Source: Pollenia angustigena (lineage: Eukaryota; Arthropoda; Insecta; Diptera; Polleniidae). From it: 64,000 nucleotides of DNA. Position 1 is the stretch's first letter. The number at the start of each line of letters is the position of its first letter. The stretch lies in NCBI GenBank assembly GCA_930367215.1, contig OV884059.1, positions 19,802,945 through 19,866,944 of the forward strand. Direction: 5' to 3'. The translations under genes and the position numbers were made by a program. This document shows, piece after piece, positions 47,732-58,918 of the stretch. The notes below the pieces were generated by a model. It had not been told where the DNA came from and ran no database searches. It worked only from the letters and a program-made list of their open reading frames with translations.

Positions 47732-47890
47732 AGCCTATAGTACACGGAATGTAAAAAGTCACATGTGCTTGTCATTCTGACGTAATTTTGTCGTCATCAC
47801 ACACCACGAACTTGTGGCTTTGTAGTGACGTCAAAGTTACGCCAGAGCCACATGCGCCTGTAGCTTTTTACATTCCGTGTACTATAGGCT
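47732..47890. mobile_element. 159-bp MITE with TTA duplication
   Basis: Perfect 27-bp inverted ends start AGCCTATAGTACACGGAATG, with TTA at 47729-47731 and 47891-47893. PIF/Harbinger type. Confidence 0.9.
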
Positions 47891-48813
47891 TTAGAAACAT
47901 AATATTATAGGTCAGTGAATGAAAACCTATAAAACGAAAAAATTTGGTACTTTTTTGTTTTTCATCTGGTACTTTTTGATTTGTTGTTAATATTCGACCT
48001 ATAAATAATAATAAATAAAACTAAACATGCATGGTCCTGAGCGGACAAGAATCTATAACAAGAGACTTTTTGATAGTTTTTGCAATCAATATTTTCTGAT
48101 ATTTTTTATATTGAACTTACAAAATTAAATCAACTCACTTGGAATTAACATATGAACCGGCGGTTGGTCCCTCACCAATATGTCGGAAAAAAAGCTCGAA
48201 ACATGTAAATTAGAGTATGTATGTATATTTAGAATTTTTACCATTAGGCAAACGCTCAATCCATATTTGTACATATGCTTCTGTGTGTATTTTTTTAAGA
48301 GGGACATTGTGAAATTGACAATAGGGGAAAGTCAGTTACAGAGCAATACGAAGTTTTTTAATGCATTCTAAATAGCAACCGTGTAGAATTTTACATTTTT
48401 TTCTGTCCCAAAGTTCATCGAAAAAGTTATCTATGCATACACAATAAGCAAACTGAGCTTCGTTAAACTCTGATTTTTTTTTTTTTTTTACTTTGACTGC
48501 AAAGTATAATGATGTTTTAGGTATAACTAGAAATCATTCAGGGGTCTAATTTACAGCGTGGCGCATAATGAATGGTTTTTTTTACAGAATTATTATACCA
48601 AAGTTGTTCAATTTTATTTTAAAAGTCAGCATTCGATTATTCAGACACTAAAAATGTATCACTTTGTAAGGGTTCGTGTAACCTAATAAATATATTACAC
48701 AACTATAATGCATCATTTTTTTATAGAAAAGAAAACACCATAAGATCGTTTGGAATAGTGAGAAATTATGCCCATTTTCACCTGCACCGGGCAATGGTAT
48801 ACACTTTTTGGCA

Positions 48814-49838
48814 AAAGTGCACTTTACGGGGCGTACGAAAAAAAAATAAAAAAATATGCTACCCGATTCAGAAATAAAAATGAAAAAAACCATAATTAAA
48901 ATTTAAGGGGGCTGAGGCCCGTGGGGCCCTCTGGACCCAAAAAACCGCCCCGCCCACTTAGTTGAAAGTGTGGGTACTCAAATTAAAGGTAATTGTACAA
49001 GAAAAACGAAAATAATAAAATTTAGGGCGGGCTTGACTTTTTTGGCCCTTTGGGTAAAAAAAAAGTGCACCCATCCACTCACATCTATGTGTTGGTACTC
49101 AAATTAAAGGTAGTTTGATCACGATTGTAAATATTTTGTTTTATTTTGTATTTTTTAATGTTTTATGTTCGATTTAAAAAAAAAAAAATTTTATTTTTTT
49201 TGTAACTAATAGCCTATTTCCGATGTGCTAAAGAATTCTTTTCTGCGTAGCCGGCCTTCGGCCGGGCGCATGGATTTTCTCCTCTATGGAATAAAAAAAA
49301 CGGCTTCGCTAACTAAAGCTTCTCTGCATAGCCGGCCTTCGGCCGGGCGCAAGGATTTACTGCTCTATGGTATAACAAAGACCGGCTTCGCTAACTAAAG
49401 CTTCTCTGCATAGCCGGCCTTCGGCCGGGCGCAAGGATTTTATCCTCTATGGTATAACAAATACCGGCTTCGTTAACTAAAGCTTCTCTGCATAGCCGGC
49501 CTTTGGCCGGTCGCAAGGATTTTCTCCTCTATGGTATAACAAACACCGGCTTCGCTAACTAAAGCTTTTCTGCACCTAAAAGATACTTAAATTAACCTAG
49601 AGAGGAAAATAATATGCGAACACAAAAACAAAATACATATTTGCAATCGTGAGCAAATTACCTTTAATTTGAGTACCCACACATATCACAAAGTGGGAGG
49701 GGCAGTTTTTTGGGTCCAGAGGGCACCACGGGCCTCAGCCCCCTTAAATTTTAATTATGGTTTTTTTTCTTTTTTTTATTCTGAATCGGGTTGCATATTT
49801 TTTTTATTTTTTTTTCGTACGCCCCGTAAAGTGCACTT
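48814..49838. repeat. Foldback structure 1 around a GC-rich minisatellite
   Basis: The left arm (about 48814-48993) and right arm (about 49656-49838) are inverted copies (GTGCACTTTACGGGGCGTAC against its complement; GGGTACTCAAATTAAAGGTA against its complement). The left arm is followed by a degenerate direct duplicate near 49020-49140. Four minisatellite units lie between them (49240-49575). No transposase or target duplication was recognised. Confidence 0.78.
49240..49575. repeat. Minisatellite array 1 (four units of about 82 bp)
   Basis: Each unit contains the hairpin GCCGGCCTTCGGCCGGGCGC, then CTCCTCTATGGTATAAC, ACCGGCTTCGCTAACTAAAG and CTTCTCTGCATA. It is GC-rich against an AT-rich background. 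Array 2 (50457-51105) is the same unit in reverse orientation. Confidence 0.88.
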
Positions 49839-50247
49839 CAGCCCAATTTTTCAACTTTGGCTCTTTTTATGGCGACCATAACATTACTTATGAGCCACCC
49901 TATTTATCAATAAAATGTCGTCCTATTTAAACTTTGTTTACAAGCTTACGTGGACCACAAATTGAAATTATTAAATTGAATTTGAAATTGGTACCGGATC
50001 GAATGTTATGTCAACTAAAACGCAAAAGGCACTCAGGCGTGCGCTGGTTTTCGAGTAAAACGGAGGAGGTTTTTAATACACTTTTAATCTTAAGTCTTTT
50101 TAACGTGTACCGCATAATCGTTTATAGATACGACATTTTGTTTTTTGCTAATAAAATTGAAAATGTTGGTCAAAAGATTCCAAATTTTGTGGATATTTGT
50201 GTTGATGCAATTCATCAGAATCAATCAAAAAGTCGATTTTGGCTTAA

Positions 50248-51499
50248 ATCTAGTTTACCGACGCAGCTCCAAATAAAAAAAAAGTACCTAGATAGATAGA
50301 AAATTAAAAAATAAGAAGAAAAAATAAAATAAAAAAGTTGGCGGAAACGCTTAGTTTTCGAGTTATGGACGTTTTAAGTTTTTATATAAAAGCGTGATTT
50401 TCCACTACATTTTTATCAGTATATGGTCAATATTGGTATCATTTTAAAGCTTTTGACTTAGCGAAGCCGGTACTTACTATCCCAAAGAGGAGCAAAGTCT
50501 TGCGCCCGGCCGAAGGCCTGCTATGCAGAGAAGCTTTACTTAGCGAAGCCGGTTCTTGCTATACCATAGAGGAGAAAATCCTTGCGCCCGGCCGAAGGCC
50601 GGCTATGTAGAGAAGCTTTAGTTAGCGAAGCCGGTATTTGTCATACCCAAGAAGAGCAAATCTTTGCGCCCGGCCGAAGGCCGGCTATGCAGAGAAGCTT
50701 TAGTTAGCGAAGCCGGTATTTGTCATACCAAAGAGGAGCAAATCTTTGCGCCCTGCCGAAGGACGGCTATGCAGAGAAGCTTTACTTAGCGAAGCCGGTT
50801 TTTGCTATACCATAGAGGAGAAAATCCTTGCGCACGGCCGAAGGCCGGATATGCAGAGTAGTTTTACTTAGCGAAGCCGGTTCTTGCTATACCATAGAGG
50901 AGAAAATCCTTGCGCCCGGCCAAAGGCCGGCTATGCAGAGAAGCTTTAGTTAGCGAAGCCGGTATTTGTCATACCAAAGAGGAGCAAATCTTTGCGCGCG
51001 GCCGAAGGCCGGCTATGCAGAGAAGCTTTACTTAGCGAAGCCGGTTTTTGCTATACCATAGAGGAGAAAATCCTTGCGCCCGGCCGAAGGTCGGCTATGC
51101 AGGAGTGTTTTCGTTTGCGACGCCCATGTTTATAATTTGATTACGTTTGTATTACACTTTTATTTAAATAAACTACATACTTACCTGGTGCAATTCTGTA
51201 ATATTTTGATGTAAAATGCAAAAAGAATGTAATGTGAGGTAAAGAGATAGTAATTTTCAAATAAATTTTGTATATCTAAAAAGATATGGTCAAAAGCTTT
51301 GAAATGATACCAATATTGGCCATATAACGATAAAAATGTAGTGGAAAATCGGACCTTTATATAAAAACTTAAAACGTCCATAACTTGAAAACTAAGCGTT
51401 TCCGCCAACTTTTTTATTTCATTTTTTCTTCTTATTTTTCAATTTTCTATCACCCTGTGTACTTTTTTTTTTATTTGGAGCTGCGTCGGTAAACTAGAT
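50248..51499. repeat. Foldback structure 2 around a longer minisatellite
   Basis: The left arm (about 50248-50457) and right arm (51289-51499) are inverted copies: TAGTTTACCGACGCAGCTCC, GTTGGCGGAAACGCTTAG and TGGTATCATTTTAAAGCTTT against their complements. An outer patch (near 50016-50035 and 51531-51552) also pairs, suggesting longer original arms with a deletion. Eight minisatellite units lie inside. Confidence 0.8.
50457..51105. repeat. Minisatellite array 2 (eight units of about 82 bp)
   Basis: Units read AGCGAAGCCGGTATTTGTCA, AGAGGAGCAAATCTTTGCGC, CCGGCCGAAGGCCGGCTATG and CAGAGAAGCTTTAGTT. They are the reverse complement of array 1. Two unit subtypes alternate (TTTGTCATACCAAAGAGGAG and CTTGCTATACCATAGAGGAG), hinting at amplification in pairs. 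Confidence 0.88.
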
Positions 51500-51599
51500 T
51501 TGTTCCTCGATCTTAAATTTTTGGTTAGTTAGGGCCTTTTGCGTTTTAGATAAGGATATACTATTATTAGTGAACATAGTATCATTGAAAGGCTTTTAC

Positions 51600-51902
51600 C
51601 ATTTGAGTATTGCTGACTTCCAATTTTACTGGGGGTTCTTCATCGCATTCCAATTGTTCATTCACAACGTCACCTTCACTAGAACAGCAAATAGTATTCT
51701 CATGGAGATTATTTTTGGCTTCAATCGTTTTTTCACAACTACCATTCAAGTGAAAAATGAATGACTCCAAAAGCATATACATTTCTTCACATTGTAAACA
51801 TCGCAAGGTAAATAGATCTTCAAACCCTTTTTTAGATTTAAGAACTTCACCGCATTTAAAATAACCAATTGAATTTGATTCATTTTGCGTTAACGCTTGC
51901 AT
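51600..51902 (-). CDS. Gene 1, exon 1: N-terminal CX2CX12HX4C finger
   Basis: The 303-nt exon starts at ATG 51902 and encodes residues 1-101. C35, C38, H51 and C56 (RCLQCEEMYMLL, FIFHLNGSC) form a finger. An acidic tail follows (QLECDEEPPVKLEVSNTQM). The donor ATG|GTAAAAG is phase 0. The paralogue at 16841-17131 matches along the whole exon. Joined with exons at 37549-37331 and 37271-35925 it gives a 1869-nt CDS. The long intron makes the link an inference, but phases and paralogy both support it. Confidence 0.85.
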
Positions 51903-52383
51903 ACTTTGTTCTTTATTGTATTTTAAATATTTTAAAATTGAAAATAGTTATATACTTCACAATCAACCCAAACAAAAATATTAAATAAATTTAAAAAGAG
52001 TATGTTCAGTAATATGTCTTTTACTTTTTTTTTTGCTATTCAAATTCAAACTAAGTGATACCAGAGTTTAAAACCAACACGCATGAGAACAAATCAATAT
52101 TTGAAAATCAGCCGCGGCAATAATATTTTTTTTTGACCATGTGCTATTATTATTGTTTTTAAAACAACAACACGTGCAAGACAAGCAATTCGCCTTGTGC
52201 AAAAATATATCAGAAAACATTACGAGTGCTATATTAAGAAAAGGGCGTACACAAATGCATGGACTCTTGCGATTCGTTTGGATCCCTCATTTGATACAAA
52301 CATGTCAAAATTAAACGTTTGTATAAACCTTATAAGTTGTTAATTGGGGTGTTTGATTGTTTGTAGAATAATCAAAGCTAAAG
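51903..52383. other. Upstream region of gene 1
   Basis: This should include the promoter and 5' UTR of gene 1. No TATA/initiator pair stands out. The ORFs here are short and unsupported. Confidence 0.4.
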
Positions 52384-53040
52384 CAAGTATGTATTCGGCT
52401 ATGCCGAATCTTTTCCAAGGAGCGATAAGAACAGAAAGTTATATAAATAACATTTAGAAATACATATATAAATTAAGTTGTGCCACGCCCACTTCTTAAA
52501 TCCTTCCCACATTTTTTTAGCTGTTGTGTATTGATTAAGGCCGTTACACACTATAATACAAAGTCTTTCGTATTTTATAAAAATGCAACCCTGCCATGAT
52601 AAGTTGTTATTGTTTTTTGAAAATGTATAAACAATAATTACATCAGGGAAGCATTTTCATAAAATACGTAAGACTTTGTGGGATAGTGTGTAACGGCCTT
52701 TACCAAGATGTTTGTACCTCATTTGGAAACCTTGGCTGTTGCCGTTCTCCAGATATTTAGAAAACAGAAATATAAAAAACAACAAGGGATCTATAGGTAA
52801 AATAAGAGGTAGTTGTAGTTTTTGGCTCATATATCAGCCATTAATGCACCGATCTGGCTGAATTTCAATAGAAAATTATAAGAAGCAGATGTGACAGAAA
52901 TAAATAAAAACCAAACCCCCATAATTTCTAGGAACTTCAGAAAACCCATTTCAACAGACAGACGGGCATCATTAAATCAACTTCATACTTCATGGGATCT
53001 AAAATCAATATTGTAGAAATTACAAACGTATATGTATATA
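52384..53040. repeat. Old INE-1/DINE-1-like fragment
   Basis: ATTCGGCTATGCCGAATCTT at the left, and TCAACAGACAGACGGGCATC and CTTCATGGGATCTAAAAT-like words at the right, fit a diverged INE-1-like copy. It is interrupted by the MITE at 52538-52699. Confidence 0.5.
52538..52699. mobile_element. 162-bp MITE with TTA duplication
   Basis: Ends AGGCCGTTACACACTA and TAGTGTGTAACGGCCT; TTA at 52535-52537 and 52700-52702. Inner words (ACAAAGTCTTTCGTATTTTA) resemble the 17345-18560 family. Confidence 0.88.
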
Positions 53041-53349
53041 TATCGCTACTTTAATATAGAAAAGCCCTAACTAACATTTCCCTTACTTTACAGGAGAAGA
53101 AAAAAACTTAATATAAATTGTAGTATTGTAGTTGGGAATTTTTTTAAACGCAGTGTTTTATTAAATTGTTTAGAGAATTTAATAAAATAATAATTATGCT
53201 ATAATATAATGCTACTAGCCAGTGGTATTTGAATAAAATCTCAGTTGTTAAAATAAGTATATCTAAGCAATAACAATCAAATTTTTAAATATCTATTAAA
53301 ATGGATAGGTTCAGCTATAAAGAATTATCCGAAGAGTATTTTAAAAATA

Positions 53350-54138
53350 ACAAGTTGGAGTGCTATATTCGGCTGTGCCGAATCTTTGATGCCCTCCACC
53401 GACAGTTCGAATGTTTATGGAGTAATATCGTATGATGTCTATTTATTATTATTATTATCTTTATAAAAACAGACATCAGCATTAAAATTTGTTTTAGGCG
53501 TACCAAACTGTTTTCCGGTAGTAGGGTTTATATGGGGCCTATTGTACATTATGGACCGATCATCACGAAATTTTACAGCGTCATTTATAGTCCTTTAAAA
53601 CTGTGACGTACCAAATTTTGTTACGATAGCGTTATTTTTACGGTTTTAGGCGTACTTAACTGTTTTCCGGGAGTAGTGTTTATATGGGGCTTAAGGTAAA
53701 TTATGGACGGCTCTTCACGAAAATTATCAGCGTGATTCCCAGTCGAATAAAACAAATTTTTGCAAAATCTTATCTCATTCCGTGCCTTGTTCCACCATTT
53801 ATGTTATTTTTTGTAACAAATATATCAATTTTTTTAGGTGGTGGTTCCACATTTTGATTCATAGCTCTGGTTCTAATGAACCGATTTTGCTGAACTTCAA
53901 TCCGAAACTGCTTAGGATAACTACAAGCAATTTGGCACCAAGATTGTTCAATTATTTTGAGTTGTTCGAAAGTGAGCGTGTTTTCAACAGACGGACATGG
54001 CTAAATCGACTTAGAAACACTCAAGGACCCAGAATGTATACACTTTATGGGGTCTGAGATGAATAATAAAAAAGTTTTACACGGAATGATAAACTTAGTA
54101 TACCCTCTTCACAACTAATTGTGGCGGAGGGTATTAAA
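53350..54138. repeat. INE-1/DINE-1-like Helitron inside the Transib-like ORF
   Basis: Reverse orientation relative to 25490-26395: GTGCTATATTCGGCTGTGCC at the left, GGCCTATTGTACATTATGGA and CGGTTTTAGGCGTACTTAAC units inside, CAGACGGACATGGCTAAATC and CTTTATGGGGTCTGAGATGA at the right. It separates the first 15 codons of the transposase-like ORF from the rest. Confidence 0.78.
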
Positions 54139-54886
54139 AGGAGGAAGATGTTTTAAGTTACATTGAAGGGAAACTCAATTTATATTCCTGCAGCAATACC
54201 ATCGGAACTACAAAATAAAATAACCGGTTTCGTTAAAAACTTAAAAAAGCGCTTTAAACAAGTTGGATGGAGTAAACCTAGATTTTACAACAGTTTTGCA
54301 AACTGGTTAGATGGCGAACTCAGTGTCCAGATATCTTCAGAAGGTACAAATGAATATAACCTTAGGAGACCAAAGAAATCACTTGAGAACTGTAGCAATA
54401 GTTCTAAAAGGCGGAAGCTTAAGGATATCAACGAAGAAATCGGAGATAAAAATATTCAAGAAGCTTTGCTATATCAACTGCGATCACAAAAAGAACTCAC
54501 AAATGAAGGGGCATTAGTATTATTTGTAGATTTGAAGTTAACAAAAGAGCAATATATTCAGCTCAGAGTACGTTCATTTGAAAAAGGTTCAAATCTGTAT
54601 CCTGCTTATCATCACATAACTGCTGCTAAGAAGGAATGTTTGCCACCAAGGGACACTATTAAAATCACACCAATTTCGGCAGAGGTAAAACTTCAAGGTC
54701 TACTTAATCATACAGCTCAGCGTTTACTACAATCACTTAAAGGAGATGATTTGAAAAAATATGGGAACTTCAAGTAAACTCAAAGGATATTTGGAAAAAT
54801 CTCACACCATCTTCTACAAAATACTGCAGACCAATTAAATTTGAATTTAAAAAGGAAACTGCTGTTTCCATTAAAAATGAAACCAG

Positions 54887-55116
54887 GGGCCTGATTCTGG
54901 CAGTCGTGATCGAGTACATTCTCGATTCGAAAGCAATTTAACATCTAATTATTTCAGTCAATACTAAACGAATCGGGATTATTTGTACGGTGTTGTAAAG
55001 CATTAATTTGAGTTTCAAAATACTGAAAAAATTATTTCGATTCGTTCAGTATCGACTGAAATAAAATTGCTTTCCATTCGAGAAAGTACTCGATCACGAA
55101 TGCCATAATTAGGCCC
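54887..55116. mobile_element. 230-bp MITE with CAG duplication
   Basis: Ends GGGCCTGATTCTGGCAGTCG and the near-complement to AATTAGGCCC; CAG at 54884-54886 and 55117-55119. It interrupts the transposase-like ORF. Confidence 0.75.
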
Positions 55117-55963
55117 CAGTTATATAAGAGCCCAAATTTCAACACTACGGCCATTATAATTAGAAATAGATGGCCATATAATTGAAGTTAACTATAAATT
55201 AGTGCTAACGATGATAGATGGAAGTAGACCAGACTTTAACTGACAAAAAGGCTTCATCAAGCTGCATTATATGCCAAACCACATCAAGCAAATTAAACCA
55301 AGTCCCGGAAAAATCATTAGATAATACTAATGGATATGAATTTGGATTATCGCCGCTACATACAAGAATACGAATTATGGAGCACATTAGACTGGTCGCA
55401 TCTTGTATGGGGTTTTTTTTTTAATTTAATTGTTTGCGCTGCTTAAAATATGAGGTTTGGTGTAAGAAATCATGTTCTAATTTTTCAGGTCAATCCGACG
55501 GTGCCTAGCCGTGCCGGGTGGGGCCCAAAGTTCCCCATATTATAAAAAAAAACATCTTTTCTATCAGATCTTTATAGTTATACTAGTTGATTAGCGGAAA
55601 ATCAAAAATATGGCTTCGTTACGACCTTCCGCAGAGAAAGTACTTCAAGTGTCAGCTTCCTATGTCATCAGATGGCTTCAGAAAGTTGCGGAAAGAATAG
55701 GACATACATGCAAACATCCTGACATACTAAGAGCTAGTTTTTTGGATAAAGTTCATCTTTGTTTATTGGTTTAACGTGGTTTAAACTTAGCATGTTGTTT
55801 TTTAGTTCCAGTTTATCTTGTTTTAATTTGAGTTTAACTCAGCAAGATTGGCCAGTTAAACTTAAGTTACAAATGTCAAAATATACACAGCTGATGGCAA
55901 ATGCCTCTACAGCTGTTTCGTAAATTAAATATTTTCTTTAAAAATTACCAAAAATAAAAAAAA

Positions 55964-57290
55964 ATGAATTATTCTTCAGACGATGAAGATTTCAGTGATT
56001 CTGAAGTATTTGTAAATTTAAATAAAAAAGTTATAAGAAAGCCTAAAACCTTCGGAACTCGACCAAACCATTTTCATTTTTATACGGATATGGAATTTTT
56101 CCAACGCTTTCGATTGTCCAAGCACTCAGCCTATATGGTTTTAGAACTAATTGGATCTCATATAAAACATCCAACGAACTGGTAAGCATTTGTACATATT
56201 AACTTAAACTGTGCTTATCAATCATTATTTAGGAACAATGCATTATCTGAAGAACAAATGTTGTTAATAACATTAAGGTTATATGCTACTGGTGGCATGT
56301 TAATGACAATTGCAGATCTGAATGGGGTAGTGAAATCAACTATTTCAAAAGTCGTGACGAAAGTGTCCCACCACATAGCACTCTTGAGGGAACATTTCAT
56401 TATATTTCCAAAGTCACATCAAGAGCTTCGCAAGTGCAAGGAAGATTTTTACAAAATTGCTAAATTTCCAAAAGTCATCGCAGCTATTGACTGCACTCAT
56501 GTAAAAATTATATCACCAGGTAATAATATTGTTTAATGCTTTATATCACATTCAGCCCAATTATGAATAAAAATTCCCCGGGAGATTTCTCCCTTCTCCC
56601 ATTTTTCCTTTGTCAATTCAATTGTAAAAATGGGAAAAGGGCAAAAAACCCCGGGGAATTTTTATTCGTAATTGGGCTGATTACATTTTTTTTATACTTT
56701 AAGGTGGTAATAGTGCTGAAATCTACCGGAATAGAAAGGGATTTTTTTCCATAAATGTTCAAACGATGTGTGATGCGAACTTGAAAATTACAAATATTGT
56801 AGCTCGATGGCAAGGATCAGCACATGATTCAAATATTTTCAAAAATTTAAGAATCTATTCCAGACTTGAGAGTGGCGAATTCGGTGATAGTTTAGTATTG
56901 GGGGACAGCGGATATCCAAATAAAAAGTATTTATTGACACCTCTATTAAACCCAAAAACTGCTGAAGATAGCCTTTAATACGAATCACAAATAAGAACTC
57001 GTACCTGTGTGGAACGGATGTACGGTGTTTGGAAAAGAAGATTTCCAATTCTGTCTTTAGGTATTCGTTTGAGTTTTAAAAAGGTACAAAGCATTATAGT
57101 CTCTACAGCCGTTCTTCACAATATTTGTTGCATCAACAACGAATTTCAAGTGCCAAACTTAGATATTGAAGCGCAAGAAGCTGTGGATTTTGTATTGTCC
57201 GTACCTAACAATAGAGAAAGCAGGACCGAAGCAAATAATTTAGTATGCCGTGTCCTCATAAAAGATTATTTCAAAAATTTGTTAAAATAA
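55964..57290 (+). pseudogene. Harbinger transposase (HARBI1-like), three exons, one nonsense codon
   Basis: Exons 55964-56181, 56233-56519 and 56704-57290 join in phase (W and G codons split at the junctions; GT-AG introns). The N-terminal helix-turn-helix region (LSEEQMLLITLRLYATG, KSTISKVVTKV) is followed by the DDE catalytic domain: AAIDCTHVKI (first D), SLVLGDSGYP (second D) and TCVERMYGVWKRRFPIL (E). Only one in-frame stop (56976-56978, after NPKTAEDSL) breaks it. Intron 2 contains a whole MITE. The protein would cut and join at TWA targets together with the Myb-like partner. Recently dead or borderline. Confidence 0.9.
56553..56679. mobile_element. 127-bp palindromic MITE, copy 2, inside a Harbinger intron
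   Basis: Same hairpin as 38305-38431; ATT at 56550-56552 and 56680-56682. It lies wholly inside intron 2 of the Harbinger transposase, so splicing could remove it. Confidence 0.88.
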
Positions 57291-57344
57291 TTAGAATTAG
57301 AAGACACAAATTTAACAAGATTTTTTTTAAATACGAGTTACGTT

Positions 57345-57473
57345 CAGCTAAAATTTGAATAAATAAATTCCCCGGGAGTTTTTTCCCTTTTCCCATTTTT
57401 ACAAGTGAATTAACATATGAAAAATGAGAGAAGGGAAAAATCTCCCGGGGAATTTTTTTTCATAATTGGGCTG
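57345..57473. mobile_element. 127-bp palindromic MITE, copy 3
   Basis: AATTCCCCGGGAGTTTTTTC and CTCCCGGGGAATTT arms and the right end AATTGGGCTG match copies 1 and 2. The left end is degraded. It lies just after the transposase stop. Confidence 0.75.
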
Positions 57474-57584
57474 ATTATATTTAACGTTTATTGGTTTTAG
57501 TTAACGGTCATTTACTTATCGTACTTGATCATAAAGAGGGTATTACTCTTTTCTTTTTCTTCTTTTTTTTTTGCATGTACATAT

Positions 57585-57828
57585 CGCTTATTTGCTGCAA
57601 GACCGGCATAACTCAAAAAATGAAATTCTGGAGTTAAAGATGCAGAATTGTTCGCTTTTTTTTCTTTATATTGTGTATTAAATTCATCTTTATATCTTTT
57701 ATCATTTCCCAGTTTGAAGAGAATGTGTCTTCTTTTTTTCTAAGTAGTAAGAGCAAATCAAAAACTTTAAATGCGTTTATCTCGAAATTGATTTTTTTGA
57801 GTTATGCCGGTCTTGCAGCAAATGAGCG
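57585..57828. mobile_element. MITE inside the Harbinger
   Basis: Inverted ends of about 36 bp: CGCTTATTTGCTGCAAGACC at the left and GGTCTTGCAGCAAATGAGCG at the right, continuing as CGGCATAACTCAAAAAA. No clear duplication; no ORF. Confidence 0.75.
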
Positions 57829-58037
57829 TTATGTATAAACATATGTATATAACATGTAGTAGAAAACATGTATTTTGTACATATATGCACCACCGATGCA
57901 TATACCCGAATTTTTATTTATGCTGTTCCCGTTTATAAAAGCCGTGCAAATTTAGAAATGAATTCAATAAATTTCACAATTGTTAAAAATCTAGAGACGA
58001 TTCCCTACACTTTGATGTAAAATATGTCATTATGTAG

Positions 58038-58200
58038 CAGAGCTGTAAATGAATCATTCATTTTTGATTTTAATTCATTACGAATTAGCTAAATTTTGAA
58101 TTAATTTTTTGTGTAAAAAGAATTTATTCAAAATTTTCTAATTCACTGCATGCATTATTCAGGAATTAATTCAAAAATGAATGATTCATTTACAGCTCTG
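58038..58200. mobile_element. hAT MITE inside the Harbinger
   Basis: Termini CAGAGCTGTAAATGAATCAT and its complement. Flanking octamers TTATGTAG and TAATGTAG agree at 7 of 8. The CAGAGCTG start is typical of hAT MITEs. Confidence 0.85.
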
Positions 58201-58918
58201 TAATGTAGACCCATTAATCACAACTGTGATTTCAAAATCACAAGTGATTTGAAATCTTGTGATTAACAGAACATGCCTGATACTATGAACTTTGATTACG
58301 TTTTAATCTTACACTTCCATTTTTAAGTTTCCGTAAAATTTTGAAAAAACTATTACTTCTATAAAAAGCGTCAAGAGAACGATCCAGCCGTTCTTTTTTT
58401 TTATTTATATGTATACACAAAAAATAATTATATTAACAATTCATGCCACGCTCATTTTAATAAAGTTATATTAAAAAAATAAGGTAATATTAAAAAAAAG
58501 TTATAACTTAAATATTTAAAAATTGTTCAGTCTTTTTTTGGGAGATCGGTTTTTAGTTTACAAACTCAACTTAAATTTATATAAGATACAAAAGAAATTA
58601 TTTATGAATAAAAAAACAATGTTAACAATTCATGTACATATAAAAAAATTAATATTATACTTTTTTATCATAAGAAGTATGAATGAAAAAGGTTATTTTT
58701 GTTTTGGGCTTATTAAATTAAGACATTGATTTAAATAAAAACATAGGGCAATTTTATGGAATATAGAAAATGAAATATGAAGGGATTTTTAAAATTGTGC
58801 AAGGTGAACAGATTGCTTAACAAATCTTCCCAAAATGCAAATTTCGGAAATAAGATGTTTGAAAAATCCATGCTTATAAAACTTTAAAAATCTATAGCTT
58901 TATAACAACACATATGAT

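Larger units (their letters stand above)
37550..51599 (-). other. Gene 1 intron 1 (14 kb, transposon-filled, inferred)
   Basis: Exon 1 (51600-51902) ends at a phase 0 GT donor, and exon 2 starts in phase 0 after a good acceptor. The same exon pair occurs in gene 2. The interval holds MITEs, two Helitrons, an INE-1-like copy, tandem duplications and two foldback/minisatellite structures, listed separately. The parts at 37550-38304, 38432-39472 and 42709-43037 show nothing that I can name. Confidence 0.7.

Noticed and set aside
49934..50299. 121-codon ORF between the two foldback structures
   Set aside because: No recognised domain, it overlaps a foldback arm, and its counterpart on the other arm is mostly deleted. 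Kept as repeat sequence, not a gene.
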